DNA of 64,000 nucleotides from CAWBRT01 sp963832365 (GCA_963832365.1 CAWHUL010000025.1:1-64000); one strand, 5' to 3'; shown: positions 17,572 through 27,477, counted from the stretch's first letter. Made by a program: numbers and translations. Notes: a model not told the origin generated them from the letters alone.

Positions 17572-19041
17572 TTAGTAGTGCTCACCCTTTGAAAATGGCC
17601 ATTGCCGCAGCCGTGCCGCGCGCCACATGTAAATCGCCAATCCCACCAGCAGTAACAAGGTACCGTAATGGACTTCTTTCAGGAAGTTCTGGCGCGAGAC
17701 CAGCACGAATATAAATCCGGCCACCGCCAGCAGCGCGGGTACGGGATAGAGCCACATTCTAAAAGGGCGTGGAAAGTCGGGCCGTGTGGCTCGGAGCAGC
17801 AGCAATCCCACGGACTGCACCAGGAATTGCAGCATAATGCGAACCACGACCAGCGCGGCGATCAGATCCGCCAGGCGCAGGAAGCACGCCAGGCAAGCGG
17901 CCCCGCCAAGGGCCAACAACGACACGTCGGGGAAGCGTCGCTTTTGGTCGACATGCGCAAAGGCGCGAAAGTAGTTTCCATCCAGCGCTGCCGCGTAGGG
18001 CGCGCGCGAGTAGCCAAGCAGCAACGAAAACACGGAGGCGAAGGCGGTCAGCATGATCAGGCACGTCGCAACCGTGGCCGCCGGCGATTCTGCTCCATAG
18101 ACGCGCTGCATCAGCACGGAAATTACATATGGTTTGGCGGACGGCGCCGCCAGTTCGCGCCACGGGACGACGCCGAGCACGCTGATGTTCATCGCCAGGT
18201 AAATAACCGCCACGCCGGCGATCGAGAGCATGAGCGCGCGTGGAATCGTCCGGCTGGGCTCGCGCACCTCATCGCCGAGGAAGCACACGTTGTAGTAGCC
18301 CCAATAATCGTAGGTGGCCACCAGCATGGCAGCGCCCAGACCGGTGAAGAACGAAGCGTTGAGATGAAACGCGCCGGCAGGAAAATCGAAGGCGCGTGCG
18401 GAGTCAAAATGCGTGGCCCCGGTGAAGATTACCCATGCCACCGTTCCGGCAACCAACACCCAGAGCACTTTGGAGAGCTGTCCAATGGCCCTGATAGGAC
18501 GATAGAGCAGCCCGACAGCCGCGACGCAGCAGCAGATGGCAACCACCGTGCCCGGCCCGGCCATCAGCGTGACGTGTACCTGCCCAAGCAGCGGCAGGGG
18601 AAGCGCGATCTCCCGCGCCATCCAAACCTGCGCCAACGATGGCCACAGAAACGAGGCGTATTGCGCCAAGCCGACGCAGCCCGAGGCGATAGAGAGCGGC
18701 GCGCTGAAAGAAAGCTGCCAGATATAGAGAAACGACAGCATGCGCCCGAGGCGCTGGCTTCCATAGATTTCGCGCAGGTAGCGGTACGAGCCACCGGAGC
18801 CGGGCATGGCGGCGCCCAGTTCCGCCCATACCAAGCCATCGCACAGAGCGAACGCGGCGCCCAGAATCCATCCGAGCATTGCCTGCGGACCGCCCATTGC
18901 GCCGAGGATGAGCGGGATGGTGATGAACGGACCCACGCCGATCATGTCGATCATGTTCAGCGCGGTTGCGCTCGCCACTCCGAGTTCGCGTTCCAACCCT
19001 GCGGGGCGATCTCTCTGCGGAACCGCATCCACCGGGTTCAT
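17572..19041 (-). CDS. APC-superfamily amino acid/polyamine permease
   Basis: A 489-residue, 12-helix integral membrane transporter. It opens with the family sequence RELGVASATALNMIDMIGVGPFITIPLILG (the broken first helix that binds substrate), followed by WVLGAAFALCDGLVWAELGAAMPGSGGSYRYLRE-like helix 2-3 features. Start 19041 (MNPVDAVPQRDRP) is fixed because its ATGA overlaps the stop of the upstream deacetylase gene; the longer frame from 19236 lies inside that gene. The overlap indicates translational coupling with the PIG-L protein, suggesting the permease takes up an amine product. The substrate cannot be assigned. Helices are long and uninterrupted and the gene appears intact. Confidence 0.9.
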   Translation of the reverse strand: MNPVDAVPQRDRPAGLERELGVASATALNMIDMIGVGPFITIPLILGAMGGPQAMLGWILGAAFALCDGLVWAELGAAMPGSGGSYRYLREIYGSQRLGRMLSFLYIWQLSFSAPLSIASGCVGLAQYASFLWPSLAQVWMAREIALPLPLLGQVHVTLMAGPGTVVAICCCVAAVGLLYRPIRAIGQLSKVLWVLVAGTVAWVIFTGATHFDSARAFDFPAGAFHLNASFFTGLGAAMLVATYDYWGYYNVCFLGDEVREPSRTIPRALMLSIAGVAVIYLAMNISVLGVVPWRELAAPSAKPYVISVLMQRVYGAESPAATVATCLIMLTAFASVFSLLLGYSRAPYAAALDGNYFRAFAHVDQKRRFPDVSLLALGGAACLACFLRLADLIAALVVVRIMLQFLVQSVGLLLLRATRPDFPRPFRMWLYPVPALLAVAGFIFVLVSRQNFLKEVHYGTLLLLVGLAIYMWRAARLRQWPFSKGEHY

Positions 19042-21680
19042 TCGCCGTGCCCCGCGTCCACAAGGTTTACAAAAAGCCGTACAGCTCCGGGCACGCCGCC
19101 GGGCAGTTGCCGAAAAAACGCCAGCCCGGTGTAGATGTAGGTCCCACGTCCAAAAGTGCAGCGCAGCAGCCCGCCCCTGCGCGAAGGTTCTCCGCGATCG
19201 TTCATGGCCAGCAGCGGCTCCCAATTCGCATCCCACGAGTGCATAAAGTAAAGCCCGCGCTCCTGAATCCAGCCACTAAAGTCACCCGCGGTAATCTTGT
19301 TGGGGACGCGAAAGATTTTGTCGTTGGGAGTGAGAATCTGTACCGGTGATTCCTCTTCCGTGACGCGCTCGCGGCCAAGTTCCGCCGGATACGGCGTGTA
19401 GCGGCCCTTGTTGAAATCGGCCACACCCGTGTTGTATTGCACGATCAGTGTGCCGCCGCTGTGCACGAAATCCAGTAGCCGGGCGTTGTACCTGCGAACA
19501 TCTTCGCGCACGTCATAGGCGCGAATGCCGGTGACGATGGTTCCATAGCGGCTGAGATCGCCGCGCGCTAGTTCGTCAGGTTGGATCATCTTGACGTTCA
19601 TCCCGATCTGCTTCAGCAGGTTCGGAATGTCGTCACCCGCACCCATGATGTATCCAACGGCAAGCTTCGACGGGACTTCGACGTTGACCAGGCTGACGTC
19701 TTCCGCCGCAGGCTGGTAGTGATAAATGGTGCCGAGGTCCTCGCGCGTGACCACCGAAAAGCCCTGATCGTAGTGCTTGCCATTGAAAGCCAATGTCGCA
19801 TGCAGCCGGTATCGTCCCGGCTTCGCGCTCAGCTTGATCAGATGGAATTGGTAAGTTCGATCCGAATTCCTGCCACTGAGATTCACCGCCTGGCTTGCGG
19901 GTTCCACCTTCCATCCTTGGGGCGCGTGAACCTCCAGCACCCCGCCCTTCAACTGCGCGAGGTTGCTGCGCACGGTCACGGCAAATGCAACCGGCTCGCG
20001 CTGTGACTGCGGTATAACCTGTCCCGCGGGCTCCATCGTGACCGACGCCGCAGGCACTACCACGAGCGGTCGCTGGCGAACTGCGCCTCCCACGTGGACG
20101 TCAGCTTCCACCAACTGCTTGAGATCGACTGATCCTTGCGGGAAGCTGCAAGTGACCTTAACTTGCACCGGCGGGGGAGTAAGCGGCAGCGTCGCGAAAT
20201 CCGGCTCATCGATCGTGTAAAGAGGCTGTTCGGAAGAATCGCGATGGTAGTGCGGCCGCGTGTACTCCGCATCACCGGGAACCTCCACCACGAATTCCGC
20301 CATGTCCGAAACTGCCGCCTGACGTGCGCTTGTAGCTCCATCGCGCGGGCAGTACCGGTTGGATATCGGCAATCGTGATTGAAGACGCGGGCGGAAGTTG
20401 CACGAGCACCGAGAAAGAGAACGATTCTCCGGGAACCACCGCGCCTTCGGGATTCGCGTTCGCCGCATCTTCTAGCGAAGCCTTGATCTGCACACCACAC
20501 GCCAGCCTGATTGCACGCTCGAACTGCTCCGCCTTGGTTGCAAGATTCACCGTGACATCCTGACCGGCGGCGGACTGCAGTCGGGCGGCTTCCACGCGCG
20601 CCATCGCCGATCGAAGCAACTCATAGCCTTTGAGCAGCGGTGGAAGTGTCATCTCCGGTCCGAGATCGGCCAGCTTGTCGGCCTCGGCGACAAAGGCGGC
20701 AATCTCCGCGAGTTGCTGTTTCAGCTCCCGGCAGCTTCGCCTGCTCGTCACCAAGGCGCGCAGCCAGGCCCGGTAGAGAAGTATCGATCCCATCGAAGAA
20801 ATCCTGCTCGTGAGTATCGGCGGGTGCCTGCGCCGAGGGTGCGGAATCCACCAGCCTGTAATAGTGCAGACCGGTTCTCATCGTGAACTCAGCCGCGCCC
20901 TGCGAGGTTTGGTGTCGCAGGCCCTGCATGGCAAATTGCTGATAGCTCATGCCCAGCGCCGGATCGACGATGCCGGTGTCGAGCGCGAGAGTGTAGCCTT
21001 CTTTGGCGTCGATGTTACCGACGTAAAGCTTCTTCGCCTGCCACGGCGCCAGTCCGGAGCGAATCTGTTCCGGAAACATCGTGGGATCGGCTGCGGCGCG
21101 GAATGCCTCGCGCGTAATGATCGCCGTTGCCTGGTGATGGCCATGGCCGTCGCGAGCGCTGCCCTGAAAACGCGACACGATCACGTCGGGGCGAAACGTG
21201 CGAATCACCCTCACAACGTCGGCTAGCACCGGACCGCGTTGCCCTCCCCACTTTCTCGAAGGTCTCGTCGGCTGTCTTGGAGAAACCGAAATCCACCGCA
21301 CGTGTAAAGCGCTGCTGCACTCCGTAGTAACGATCCGAGGCCAGTAGTTCCAGGGTGCGAAGCGCGCCCAGCTCGTCAAACAGATTGCTGCCGAGACGGT
21401 TCTGTCCGCCCTCGCCGCGCGTCAGTGTAAGCAGCTCCGTGGTTACGCCGCGCCCGCGCGATTCCAGCACCAGCATGCCTCCGTCCTCGTCGTCGGGATG
21501 CGCCGTTGTGTGCAGCATGCGGGCGGTTGTGCGGAGCCTGAGCAGTTCCAGTTTCAACGCTGCGCTTCCTCTGTCCGGAGCGAGAGGCTGGTCGGGACCG
21601 GACACAGCCTGCGCCAGGCAAATGGGGAATACAGCAAAGAGCAGTAATAAGGATGCGATGATGCGTCCGATGGCGGCGCG
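19038..21680 (-). pseudogene. Large exported PIG-L (LmbE-like) deacetylase with C-terminal domains, multiply frameshifted
   Basis: A roughly 880-residue secreted PIG-L family deacetylase split over four frames. The signal peptide region (IIASLLLLFAVFPICLAQ) is followed by the catalytic HTTAHPDDED motif. The sense then shifts at about 21251 (one extra base; continuing as GGQRGPVLADVV, then HGHHQATAI with the metal His), again at about 20731 (extra base; continuing as CRELKQQLAEIAAF), and again between about 20300 and 20345 into the long last frame. The C-terminal half has beta-rich NEW3-like stretches and a GATase-like alpha/beta domain (AVGYIMGAGDDIPNLLKQIG...). No start codon is in frame upstream of the signal peptide, so a further indel near 21680-21760 is likely. 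It is coupled by ATGA to the permease. The family removes N-acetyl groups from sugars or similar amides. Confidence 0.75.
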
Positions 21681-21974
21681 GCAATAATCGCCGGACGCGC
21701 GCCGTGGTTGCGTGTGTTGGGGGTCGTCGCAGGACCAGCCGACGGGCCAATGTCGTCATTTGCGACATGCATATTTTGGATACTTTATCCGCTCGCGAAT
21801 CTCGTTCACCGGATACAAACCAAATCCAGGCACCTCACTTGTATTCTCTTAGCGGCATCGAAGGCAAGCCTGCCGTGCTTTCGATACAATTAGCTTCTCA
21901 CTTCCGATTCTCTTATCCGCAGACGTTCAAACGAGTGCCACTGCACCCGTCAACATCGAGGAATGAGGCCATTT

Positions 21975-23430
21975 ATGATGCAGCCATCCAAGCCGGCAGC
22001 AAGCTCCGACACAATGTACGGACATCACTTCCGCCGAAAACTGGAACGCATACGTCGAGGATTTTGCTAAGTCTGCTCACCAGACCGTTGACTGGATCGC
22101 CGGTTTTCTACGCGAAACGCGCCGCTATCCGGTTCTGCCCACGCTCAAGCCGGGCGAGCTGATCGATGCTTTGCCGGCGCATGCGCCGCAGCAGGGCGAG
22201 CCTTTTTCGGCCATGTTGCGCGATTTCGAGCAACAGGTGATGCCGGCGGTGACGCACTGGAATCATCCGGGATTTTTTGCATATTTCGGCACCACCGGCT
22301 CCACTCCGGCCATTCTCGCCGATATGTTGAGCGCCGCGCTGAACACCAACGGCCTGCACTGGAAGACCTCTCCAGCAGTTGCCGAACTCGAGCACGTGAC
22401 GCTTGCGTGGCTGCGCGAATGGATCGGTCTGCCGCCTGAGTTCTTCGGCATTATCTACGACACCGCTTCTACCAGCAGCATGCACGCGCTGGTGGCCGCT
22501 CGCGAATTGATGCGGCCTGAAGCGCGTGTCGAGGGTTCCACGCCCAACATGGTGGTTTACACCTCGGAACAATCGCACTCTTCGATCGAAAAGGGAGCGA
22601 TTGCCATCGGCATGGGGCAGAAGAACGTGCGCAAAGTTCCCGTCGATGCCGAGTTCCGCATGAGGCCCGATGCGCTTGCCCGGATGATTGAGGAAGACTT
22701 GCAGGCAGGCAAGCAACCGATGTGCGTCGTTGCCACCGTCGGCACGACCTCCTCGACCAGTATCGACCCCGTTGCCGAAATCGTCGAAATCTGCGAGAAG
22801 CACAAACTCTGGCTGCATATTGACGCCGCATACGCCGGGAGCGCCGCCATTCTTCCCGAGTTCAAATACATTTTGCGCGGAGCCGAGCGGGCGCATTCGT
22901 TGGTGATGAACCCGCACAAGTGGATGCTTACGCCGATTGATACCAGCGTGTTCTATACCCGGCGGCCCGATATTCTGCGACAGGCATTTTCGCTCGTGCC
23001 CGAGTACCTGCGGGCTTCCGGCGATCCGCGCGCCATTCACCTCATGGATTACGGCGTGCCGCTCGGCCATCGGTTCCGCTCGCTCAAGCTGTGGTTTGTC
23101 ATGCGCTACTTCGGACGCGAAGGCGTCGAGCGCATCCTCCGCTCACACATCGCGATGGCACAGGAATTTGCCGCATGGGTCGATGCCGACGCGCGCTTCG
23201 AACGGGTGGCTCCCGTGCCATTTTCGGTCATCTGCTTCCGCTACAAGGGCTCCGACGAGCAGAACAAGGAGATCATGGACGCCGTCAACGCCAGCGGAAA
23301 GGTGTTCCTCTCCAATACGGTTCTGAACGGCAAGTTTGTTTTGCGCATCGCCATCGGCAACCTTGGCAGCTCGATAGCTGATGTGCAGACCGTATGGCGA
23401 TTGATTTGCGAGCAGGCCGCGAAGATATAA
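21975..23430 (+). CDS. Pyridoxal-dependent amino acid decarboxylase (aromatic/group II), N-terminal frameshift
   Basis: PLP-dependent group II decarboxylase resembling aromatic L-amino-acid decarboxylases; it releases CO2 from an amino acid such as Trp, Tyr or Phe. The body (frame from 22171) has HIDAAYAGSA, the PLP lysine in NPHKWMLTPID, and the normal C-terminus. Homologous sequence extends upstream in the same frame back to 22021 (DITSAENWNAYVEDFAKSAH...), but the first usable start, ATG at 21975 (MMQPSKPAASSDTMYG), is one frame away. One extra base near 22018-22021 joins them. Without repair, initiation would have to be at the internal TTG (22171), losing about 65 residues of the N-terminal dimer domain. 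The substrate is not assignable by eye. Confidence 0.85.
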
Positions 23431-23529
23431 CCCGAGTTCATTCCGCCGGGGTTGAAACTTCTGCAACACGCGCAACTACGGCGCTCAGGATGACACTCCA
23501 GCGGTGTGTTCGGGCGCGCCTGGACGCAG

Positions 23530-24963
23530 TCAGCGTGGATCACCTGCCGAAGGAAGGGTAAGTATCTCTTCGCCCGCTGCGATCGTTCGCTCTTTGCGCA
23601 CGGCCGAGGTTAGGGCGCCCAGGAATCCCGAAAACGATGCGACAAGAAAGCTGGCGCGAATTCCTTCGAACAATGCGTTAGGTGTATGCCGGGCCAGGAA
23701 CGTTGTGAAGATCGCTCCAGCTATGCCCACGCCCAAAATCATTCCCGCGTAACGTGCGGTTCCCAGGACGCCGCTGGCTATCCCTTGGCGGTGCCGCGGA
23801 GCCGAACCCATCATCGCGCTGTTATTGGGGGTAATGAAAAGCCCCTGGCCTAGTCCGCACACGCCCATTCCCAGAACAACGTGTACCAGGGGGGAGTCGG
23901 GTTGCAGACGCGAGAGCAGTAACAGGCCGATGCCCATGATAGCCATGCCCGACATCGCAAGCCAGCGAGTACCCAGGCGATCGGAGAGCGTGCCGCTGAT
24001 GGGAGCGGAGACGGTCATCACCGCAGGCTGAATCGTGATCAGCAGTCCCGCGTGGCTAGGGGTCAGTCCTCGTCCCTGAATAAGGTAAAACGGCATCAGG
24101 AATGTGATCGTATAAAACGAGATGTAATTCAAGACTGCACTGGCCACGCTCATTGCAAACTGCGGCTCGCGGAACAGGGTTAAGTCGAGCAACGGGTAGG
24201 CGGTGCGGTGCTCGCGAATCACAAACAAAATCAGCAGTACTACCGCGCCCGCCAGCAAGCCTTGAATCGAAGGCGATGTCCAGCCGCGATCGTATCCCTG
24301 GTTGAGCCCGAGCAGCAGCACCGTGAAGGCGGCCAGGAAAACTCCGGCCCCGGCAAAATCAAATGGTTCGGACTTTTTCTTCGGCTCATCTCGCGGAATG
24401 AATTTCGCGCTCATCCACAGCGCCAGCACACCTATCGGAAGATTAATGTAGAAGACGGCACGCCAACTGAAGTGGTCCGTCATCCAGCCCCCGAGCGCCG
24501 GGCCGGTCATTTGCCCCAGGTAAACCATGATCAGTTGCAGGCCAAGAGCCTGGCCGCGCTGCGACCCCGGGAAGTTACCCGTGATGATCGCAGGAGCGCC
24601 GGCAAAGAGCATGGAAGCTCCAAGTCCCTGGAAGCCGCGCGCCACAATCAACACCGTCGCGTTCCATGCAGCGCCGCAAACTGCGGAGCCCAGCACGAAG
24701 ACAACAAAACCGGCGATGTATAAACGCTTTGGCCCGCGCAGATCGCCCAGACGGCCAAAGGACAGCAAAGATCCGCACACAGCCAGCAAATAAATGGAGA
24801 CCGCCCATTGAATCGCCGCTACACTGCACGCGAATTCGCGGCGAACGATCGGCAGGGCGATATTAACAACACTGAGATCGATGCCTGCCAGCATGCTGCC
24901 GACACCGACCGCCAGAAGCACCCACCATTTTTGGTCGACGACGGCGAACTTAGTCCGGTCCAA
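23530..24963 (-). CDS. MFS drug-export transporter, DHA2 family (EmrB/QacA-like)
   Basis: A 477-residue, probably 14-helix proton antiporter that exports drugs or lipophilic compounds. It shows the DHA2 motif near helix 1 (GIDLSVVNIALPIV), motif A-like GRLGDLRGPKRLYIAG between helices 2 and 3, RGFQGLGASMLFA in helix 4, and motif C-like GLQLIMVYLGQMTGPALGGW in helix 5. The frame is intact. It converges on the decarboxylase gene (100-base gap) and diverges from the long regulatory gap before mraZ. No membrane-fusion partner (EmrA) is adjacent, so it may work alone. The substrate is unknown. Confidence 0.9.
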   Translation of the reverse strand: MDRTKFAVVDQKWWVLLAVGVGSMLAGIDLSVVNIALPIVRREFACSVAAIQWAVSIYLLAVCGSLLSFGRLGDLRGPKRLYIAGFVVFVLGSAVCGAAWNATVLIVARGFQGLGASMLFAGAPAIITGNFPGSQRGQALGLQLIMVYLGQMTGPALGGWMTDHFSWRAVFYINLPIGVLALWMSAKFIPRDEPKKKSEPFDFAGAGVFLAAFTVLLLGLNQGYDRGWTSPSIQGLLAGAVVLLILFVIREHRTAYPLLDLTLFREPQFAMSVASAVLNYISFYTITFLMPFYLIQGRGLTPSHAGLLITIQPAVMTVSAPISGTLSDRLGTRWLAMSGMAIMGIGLLLLSRLQPDSPLVHVVLGMGVCGLGQGLFITPNNSAMMGSAPRHRQGIASGVLGTARYAGMILGVGIAGAIFTTFLARHTPNALFEGIRASFLVASFSGFLGALTSAVRKERTIAAGEEILTLPSAGDPR

Positions 24964-25245
24964 AATGATTGCCTCCGATAGCCCGCGTCGATAGACCAGA
25001 ACATTCGAGTCAAGAGCGCGTCCCCGCAGTTTGTCAGCCCGCGGCGCACCAGCTGGCGTTTTGATGGATCAAGAAACTGTCAGTAGAGCATGTTCCCACG
25101 CTGAGGCAAGACAGCGCAATCGTAAAGGCCAGCGAATCGCTGTGCCGGAAGCAAGCACGCGAAGCTCGACTGAGTGACGCAACTAAATAGTGCCGGGAAC
25201 TATTGAGTTTGTGCGTGGGCTGGAGTTCTGTCACTCGCTGCCGAT

Positions 25246-25367
25246 AAGACCTCCAAGACCTAACCGGGAGGCCTTGATGTCCCGGTTGATCGCCAGTACG
25301 CAAACCAGCGCGCTGGTTTCGACGGGCGGCCTGGCTATACAGAGTCGCGGGGGAACCAGGCCGCCCG
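25246..25367. other. Cluster of tandem hairpins, possible structured RNA
   Basis: Three perfect inverted repeats lie in a row: 25262-25269 with 25280-25287 (8 bp, loop 10); an 18-bp palindrome at 25302-25319; and 25323-25334 with 25356-25367 (12 bp, loop 21). A fourth, near-perfect arm pair (25246-25254 with 25267-25275, one mismatch) overlaps the first and would exclude it. No known RNA family was recognised. It lies about 280 bases upstream of the MFS start and about 700 bases upstream of mraZ. Confidence 0.45.
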
Positions 25368-25873
25368 CTCGAACACGGCTGCGACTGCGTGAAGATATTG
25401 CGTCAGCTTTGCTAGAAAATTTCAGGTTCGATTTTCACTTTGTATTTGCGATCTCCTCCGCCGCATGGAACGTATCTCTCGTCGATTCCCCTTGCCACTC
25501 TGAACGTGAGCGTAGAAGCTTTTCAGTCAGCGCAAGTATTCTTTCCAAACAAATCAGCGACGAATTTCATGTTCCCTAAACGGGAGCCCGATGTGCCGCA
25601 TGGTTTGACTGTTTGCTCGCAAATGATCATTTGCAACCCGCTAAAGTCTTCTGCAAAAACCACCCGCCGACCCCGTCCCAAAGACTGCAAAAAGGAGCGC
25701 GAAACACCCTTAAATCGGCTCAACGACGAGCTAGAGCAATATTTTCGGCGTATCGCGCGGATTTGAACCAACACAGTAAATGCAAGTTGTTGTGGGTGAA
25801 GGTTGCGAAACACGCAATATCTTGGGTCTGTTGCGGCCTGAGCGAGGGCAGATAACTCAACCCAAAAAAGCAA
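25368..25873. other. Intergenic stretch with no convincing gene
   Basis: About 500 bases between the tandem hairpins and the mraZ promoter. ORFs here (for example 25190-25579 and 25440-25766 on +) have no ribosome sites of note, no domain character and biased composition, so none is called. The stretch may be a long 5' region or promoter DNA for the cell-wall cluster, or decayed sequence. A T-loop-like sequence at about 25752-25767 (minus strand) was examined as a tRNA and rejected. Confidence 0.4.
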
Positions 25874-25901
25874 TTGACAGCCAACCGTTTAGGCGTAGGA
25901 T
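25874..25901 (+). promoter_or_regulatory. Sigma70-like promoter of the mraZ/cell-wall cluster
   Basis: A perfect -35 TTGACA at 25874-25879 is separated by 16 bases from a -10-like TAGGAT at 25896-25901. It would start transcription about 7 bases on, within the MraZ boxes, giving a leader of about 175 bases before mraZ. Confidence 0.65.
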
Positions 25902-25910
25902 AGCTTCCAA

Positions 25911-25944
25911 GTGGAAGAAAGTGGTAATAGGTGGGAAAAGATGG
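25911..25944 (+). promoter_or_regulatory. MraZ operator: GTGG boxes at 10-base spacing
   Basis: GTGG occurs at 25911, 25921 and 25931 and ATGG at 25941, in exact 10-base register, directly after the -10 box. MraZ is known to bind direct repeats of TGGGN-type pentamers separated by 5 bases and to repress its own cluster. The spacing and position match that operator layout, so autoregulation is inferred. Confidence 0.7.
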
Positions 25945-26060
25945 ACCGTAGACAGCGAGAACGAGGCGGCTTTCAAATAGAGCCCGGTAGCCCTGTCACT
26001 CGGCCTTCTCGCACGTTTTGCCCCTTTCTTGCCCTGAATGCGGTCAGGTACTGGTGATTC

Positions 26061-26076
26061 GGTCCTAAGGAGGACC
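26061..26076 (+). promoter_or_regulatory. Hairpin that overlaps the mraZ ribosome binding site
   Basis: GGTCCT (26061-26066) pairs perfectly with AGGACC (26071-26076) across a 4-base loop. The Shine-Dalgarno AAGGAGG (26067-26073) is partly in the loop and partly in the stem, 10 bases before the mraZ ATG. It could dampen mraZ translation. Confidence 0.5.
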
Positions 26077-26083
26077 AGCGGTT

Positions 26084-26521
26084 ATGTTTCGTGGCGGCCA
26101 ACAAACTCGCGTCGATGAAAAAGGTCGACTCAAGATCCCCGCCAATTTCAAGCGGGAGATCGACGAGAAGTTTGACGCCCGATTTTACATCACCAGCCTG
26201 GACGGAAGGGTTGCCAAGTTATATCCCCTCCAAGTCTGGGAGGAGATCGAGGCCAAGCTGGAAAAGAAGCCCGACCTCGATCCCGCCAAGGAGCTCTTCC
26301 TCGAGCGGACGAATTATTTCGGACAAGAGGTCGAAATGGACGCGCAGGGCCGTGTTCTGTTGCCGACTCTGCTGCGCGACAGCGCCGATTTGAAGGCCGA
26401 GGTGATGGTGGTTGGCACTCAGCGCTATCTCGAAGTTCAAAACAAGGAAGCCTACAGCAAGCGGGCCGAGAGACCATTCACTCCGGAAGACAAAGCGCTC
26501 TTGGCTACCTTGGGTATTTAG
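26084..26521 (+). CDS. mraZ: MraZ, transcriptional regulator of the division/cell-wall cluster
   Basis: DNA-binding protein with two AbrB-like repeats that assembles into rings and represses the dcw cluster it heads. The 145-residue length is normal. Each half has the family motif: DEKGRLKIPANFKREI near residue 11 and DAQGRVLLPTLLRD near residue 86. The start at 26084 follows a strong AAGGAGG site. The candidate operator (GTGG boxes at 10-base steps) lies 140-170 bases upstream, between promoter and gene, consistent with autorepression. It is the first gene of the cluster running to murG, and its TAG stop shares a base with the GTG start of rsmH. Confidence 0.97.
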   Translation: MFRGGQQTRVDEKGRLKIPANFKREIDEKFDARFYITSLDGRVAKLYPLQVWEEIEAKLEKKPDLDPAKELFLERTNYFGQEVEMDAQGRVLLPTLLRDSADLKAEVMVVGTQRYLEVQNKEAYSKRAERPFTPEDKALLATLGI

Positions 26522-27477
26522 TGACGAACGGTTCGGAGTTCGACGAGGACGGCGCCCAGATGGGCGCGGATGGCAAAACGGAAGCAACGGAGTTTGGCCA
26601 TCTCCCAGTTCTTTTAAAACCGGCAATCGATTTCCTGGCTATACGGCGCGGTGGGACCTACGTCGATGCCACAGTGGGCTTGGGCGGACACAGTTTTGAA
26701 ATCGCAAAACGCCTGGGCCGGCAGGGTCATTTGATCGGCTTCGATAAGGACCCCAAGGCGCTGGAGATAGCAGGCAAGCGGCTGAGCGAGATTACGGCCG
26801 AGGAGAAGCAGGACTGGCCGAAGATAACGCTCCTGCATGGCTCATTTGCACAGTTGGCCGAACACGCCGCGCCGGGCGCGGTGGATGGAGTGCTGGCCGA
26901 CTTGGGTGTGAGCTCGATGCAGTTTGAAGATGCCGCCCGCGGATTCAGTTTCCAGGCGGAGGGATTTCTCGACATGCGGATGAACCCGCAAACCGAGTTG
27001 ACCGCCTATCAAGTGGTAAATCAGTTCGGCGAGCGAACGCTGGCCGACCTGATTTACGAATTCGGTGAGGAAAGGAGGTCGCGGAGAATCGCCAGAGCCA
27101 TTTGTCGGGCGCGGCCGATTACCACAACAGCTGAGTTGGCGCGAGTGGTGGCGGCCGCGGCCCGGCCAATGAAATTCCCGCGAATTCATCCGGCGACGCT
27201 GACCTTTCAGGCTCTCCGAATTTATGTCAACCGCGAACTCGACGATCTCAAGGCGCTGATGCAGGATGCGCCGCAGGTGCTCGCGAGAGCAGGAAGGCTG
27301 GTCATCATCAGCTTCCACTCGCTGGAAGACCGGATCGTGAAAGACGCCATGCGCGATGGCGCGCGACAGGGGTTGTACGAGCTGGTGACCAGGAAGCCGG
27401 TTGTTGCCGACGAGAAAGAAGTGACGGAGAATCCGCGAAGCCGAAGCGCCAAGTTGCGGGCGGCAGCGCGGAAGTAA
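26521..27477 (+). CDS. rsmH: 16S rRNA m4C1402 methyltransferase RsmH
   Basis: SAM-dependent methyltransferase that N4-methylates C1402 in 16S rRNA at the ribosomal P site. The SAM motif DATVGLGGHSFEIAKRLG is clear, as are GVLADLGVSSMQFEDAARGFSF and the C-terminal IISFHSLEDRIVKDAM. Length is 318 residues from a GTG that overlaps the mraZ stop by one base; an internal ATG at 26560 is also possible, because the first 13 residues are acidic, non-homologous sequence. The position second in the dcw cluster is conserved across bacteria. The C-terminus ends in a basic run (SRSAKLRAAARK), typical of the family. Confidence 0.96.
   Translation: MTNGSEFDEDGAQMGADGKTEATEFGHLPVLLKPAIDFLAIRRGGTYVDATVGLGGHSFEIAKRLGRQGHLIGFDKDPKALEIAGKRLSEITAEEKQDWPKITLLHGSFAQLAEHAAPGAVDGVLADLGVSSMQFEDAARGFSFQAEGFLDMRMNPQTELTAYQVVNQFGERTLADLIYEFGEERRSRRIARAICRARPITTTAELARVVAAAARPMKFPRIHPATLTFQALRIYVNRELDDLKALMQDAPQVLARAGRLVIISFHSLEDRIVKDAMRDGARQGLYELVTRKPVVADEKEVTENPRSRSAKLRAAARK

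Noticed and set aside
17668..19134. 488-residue open frame on + across the APC permease
   Set aside because: Antisense to a permease with clear helices; the product is charged, repetitive and has no family features.
25190..25579. 129-residue open frame on + in the mraZ upstream gap
   Set aside because: It runs through the tandem hairpins, lacks a ribosome site and has no family character.
25752..25767. T-loop-like sequence on the minus strand suggesting a tRNA
   Set aside because: The flanking T-stem does not pair, and no acceptor stem or anticodon arm could be built.
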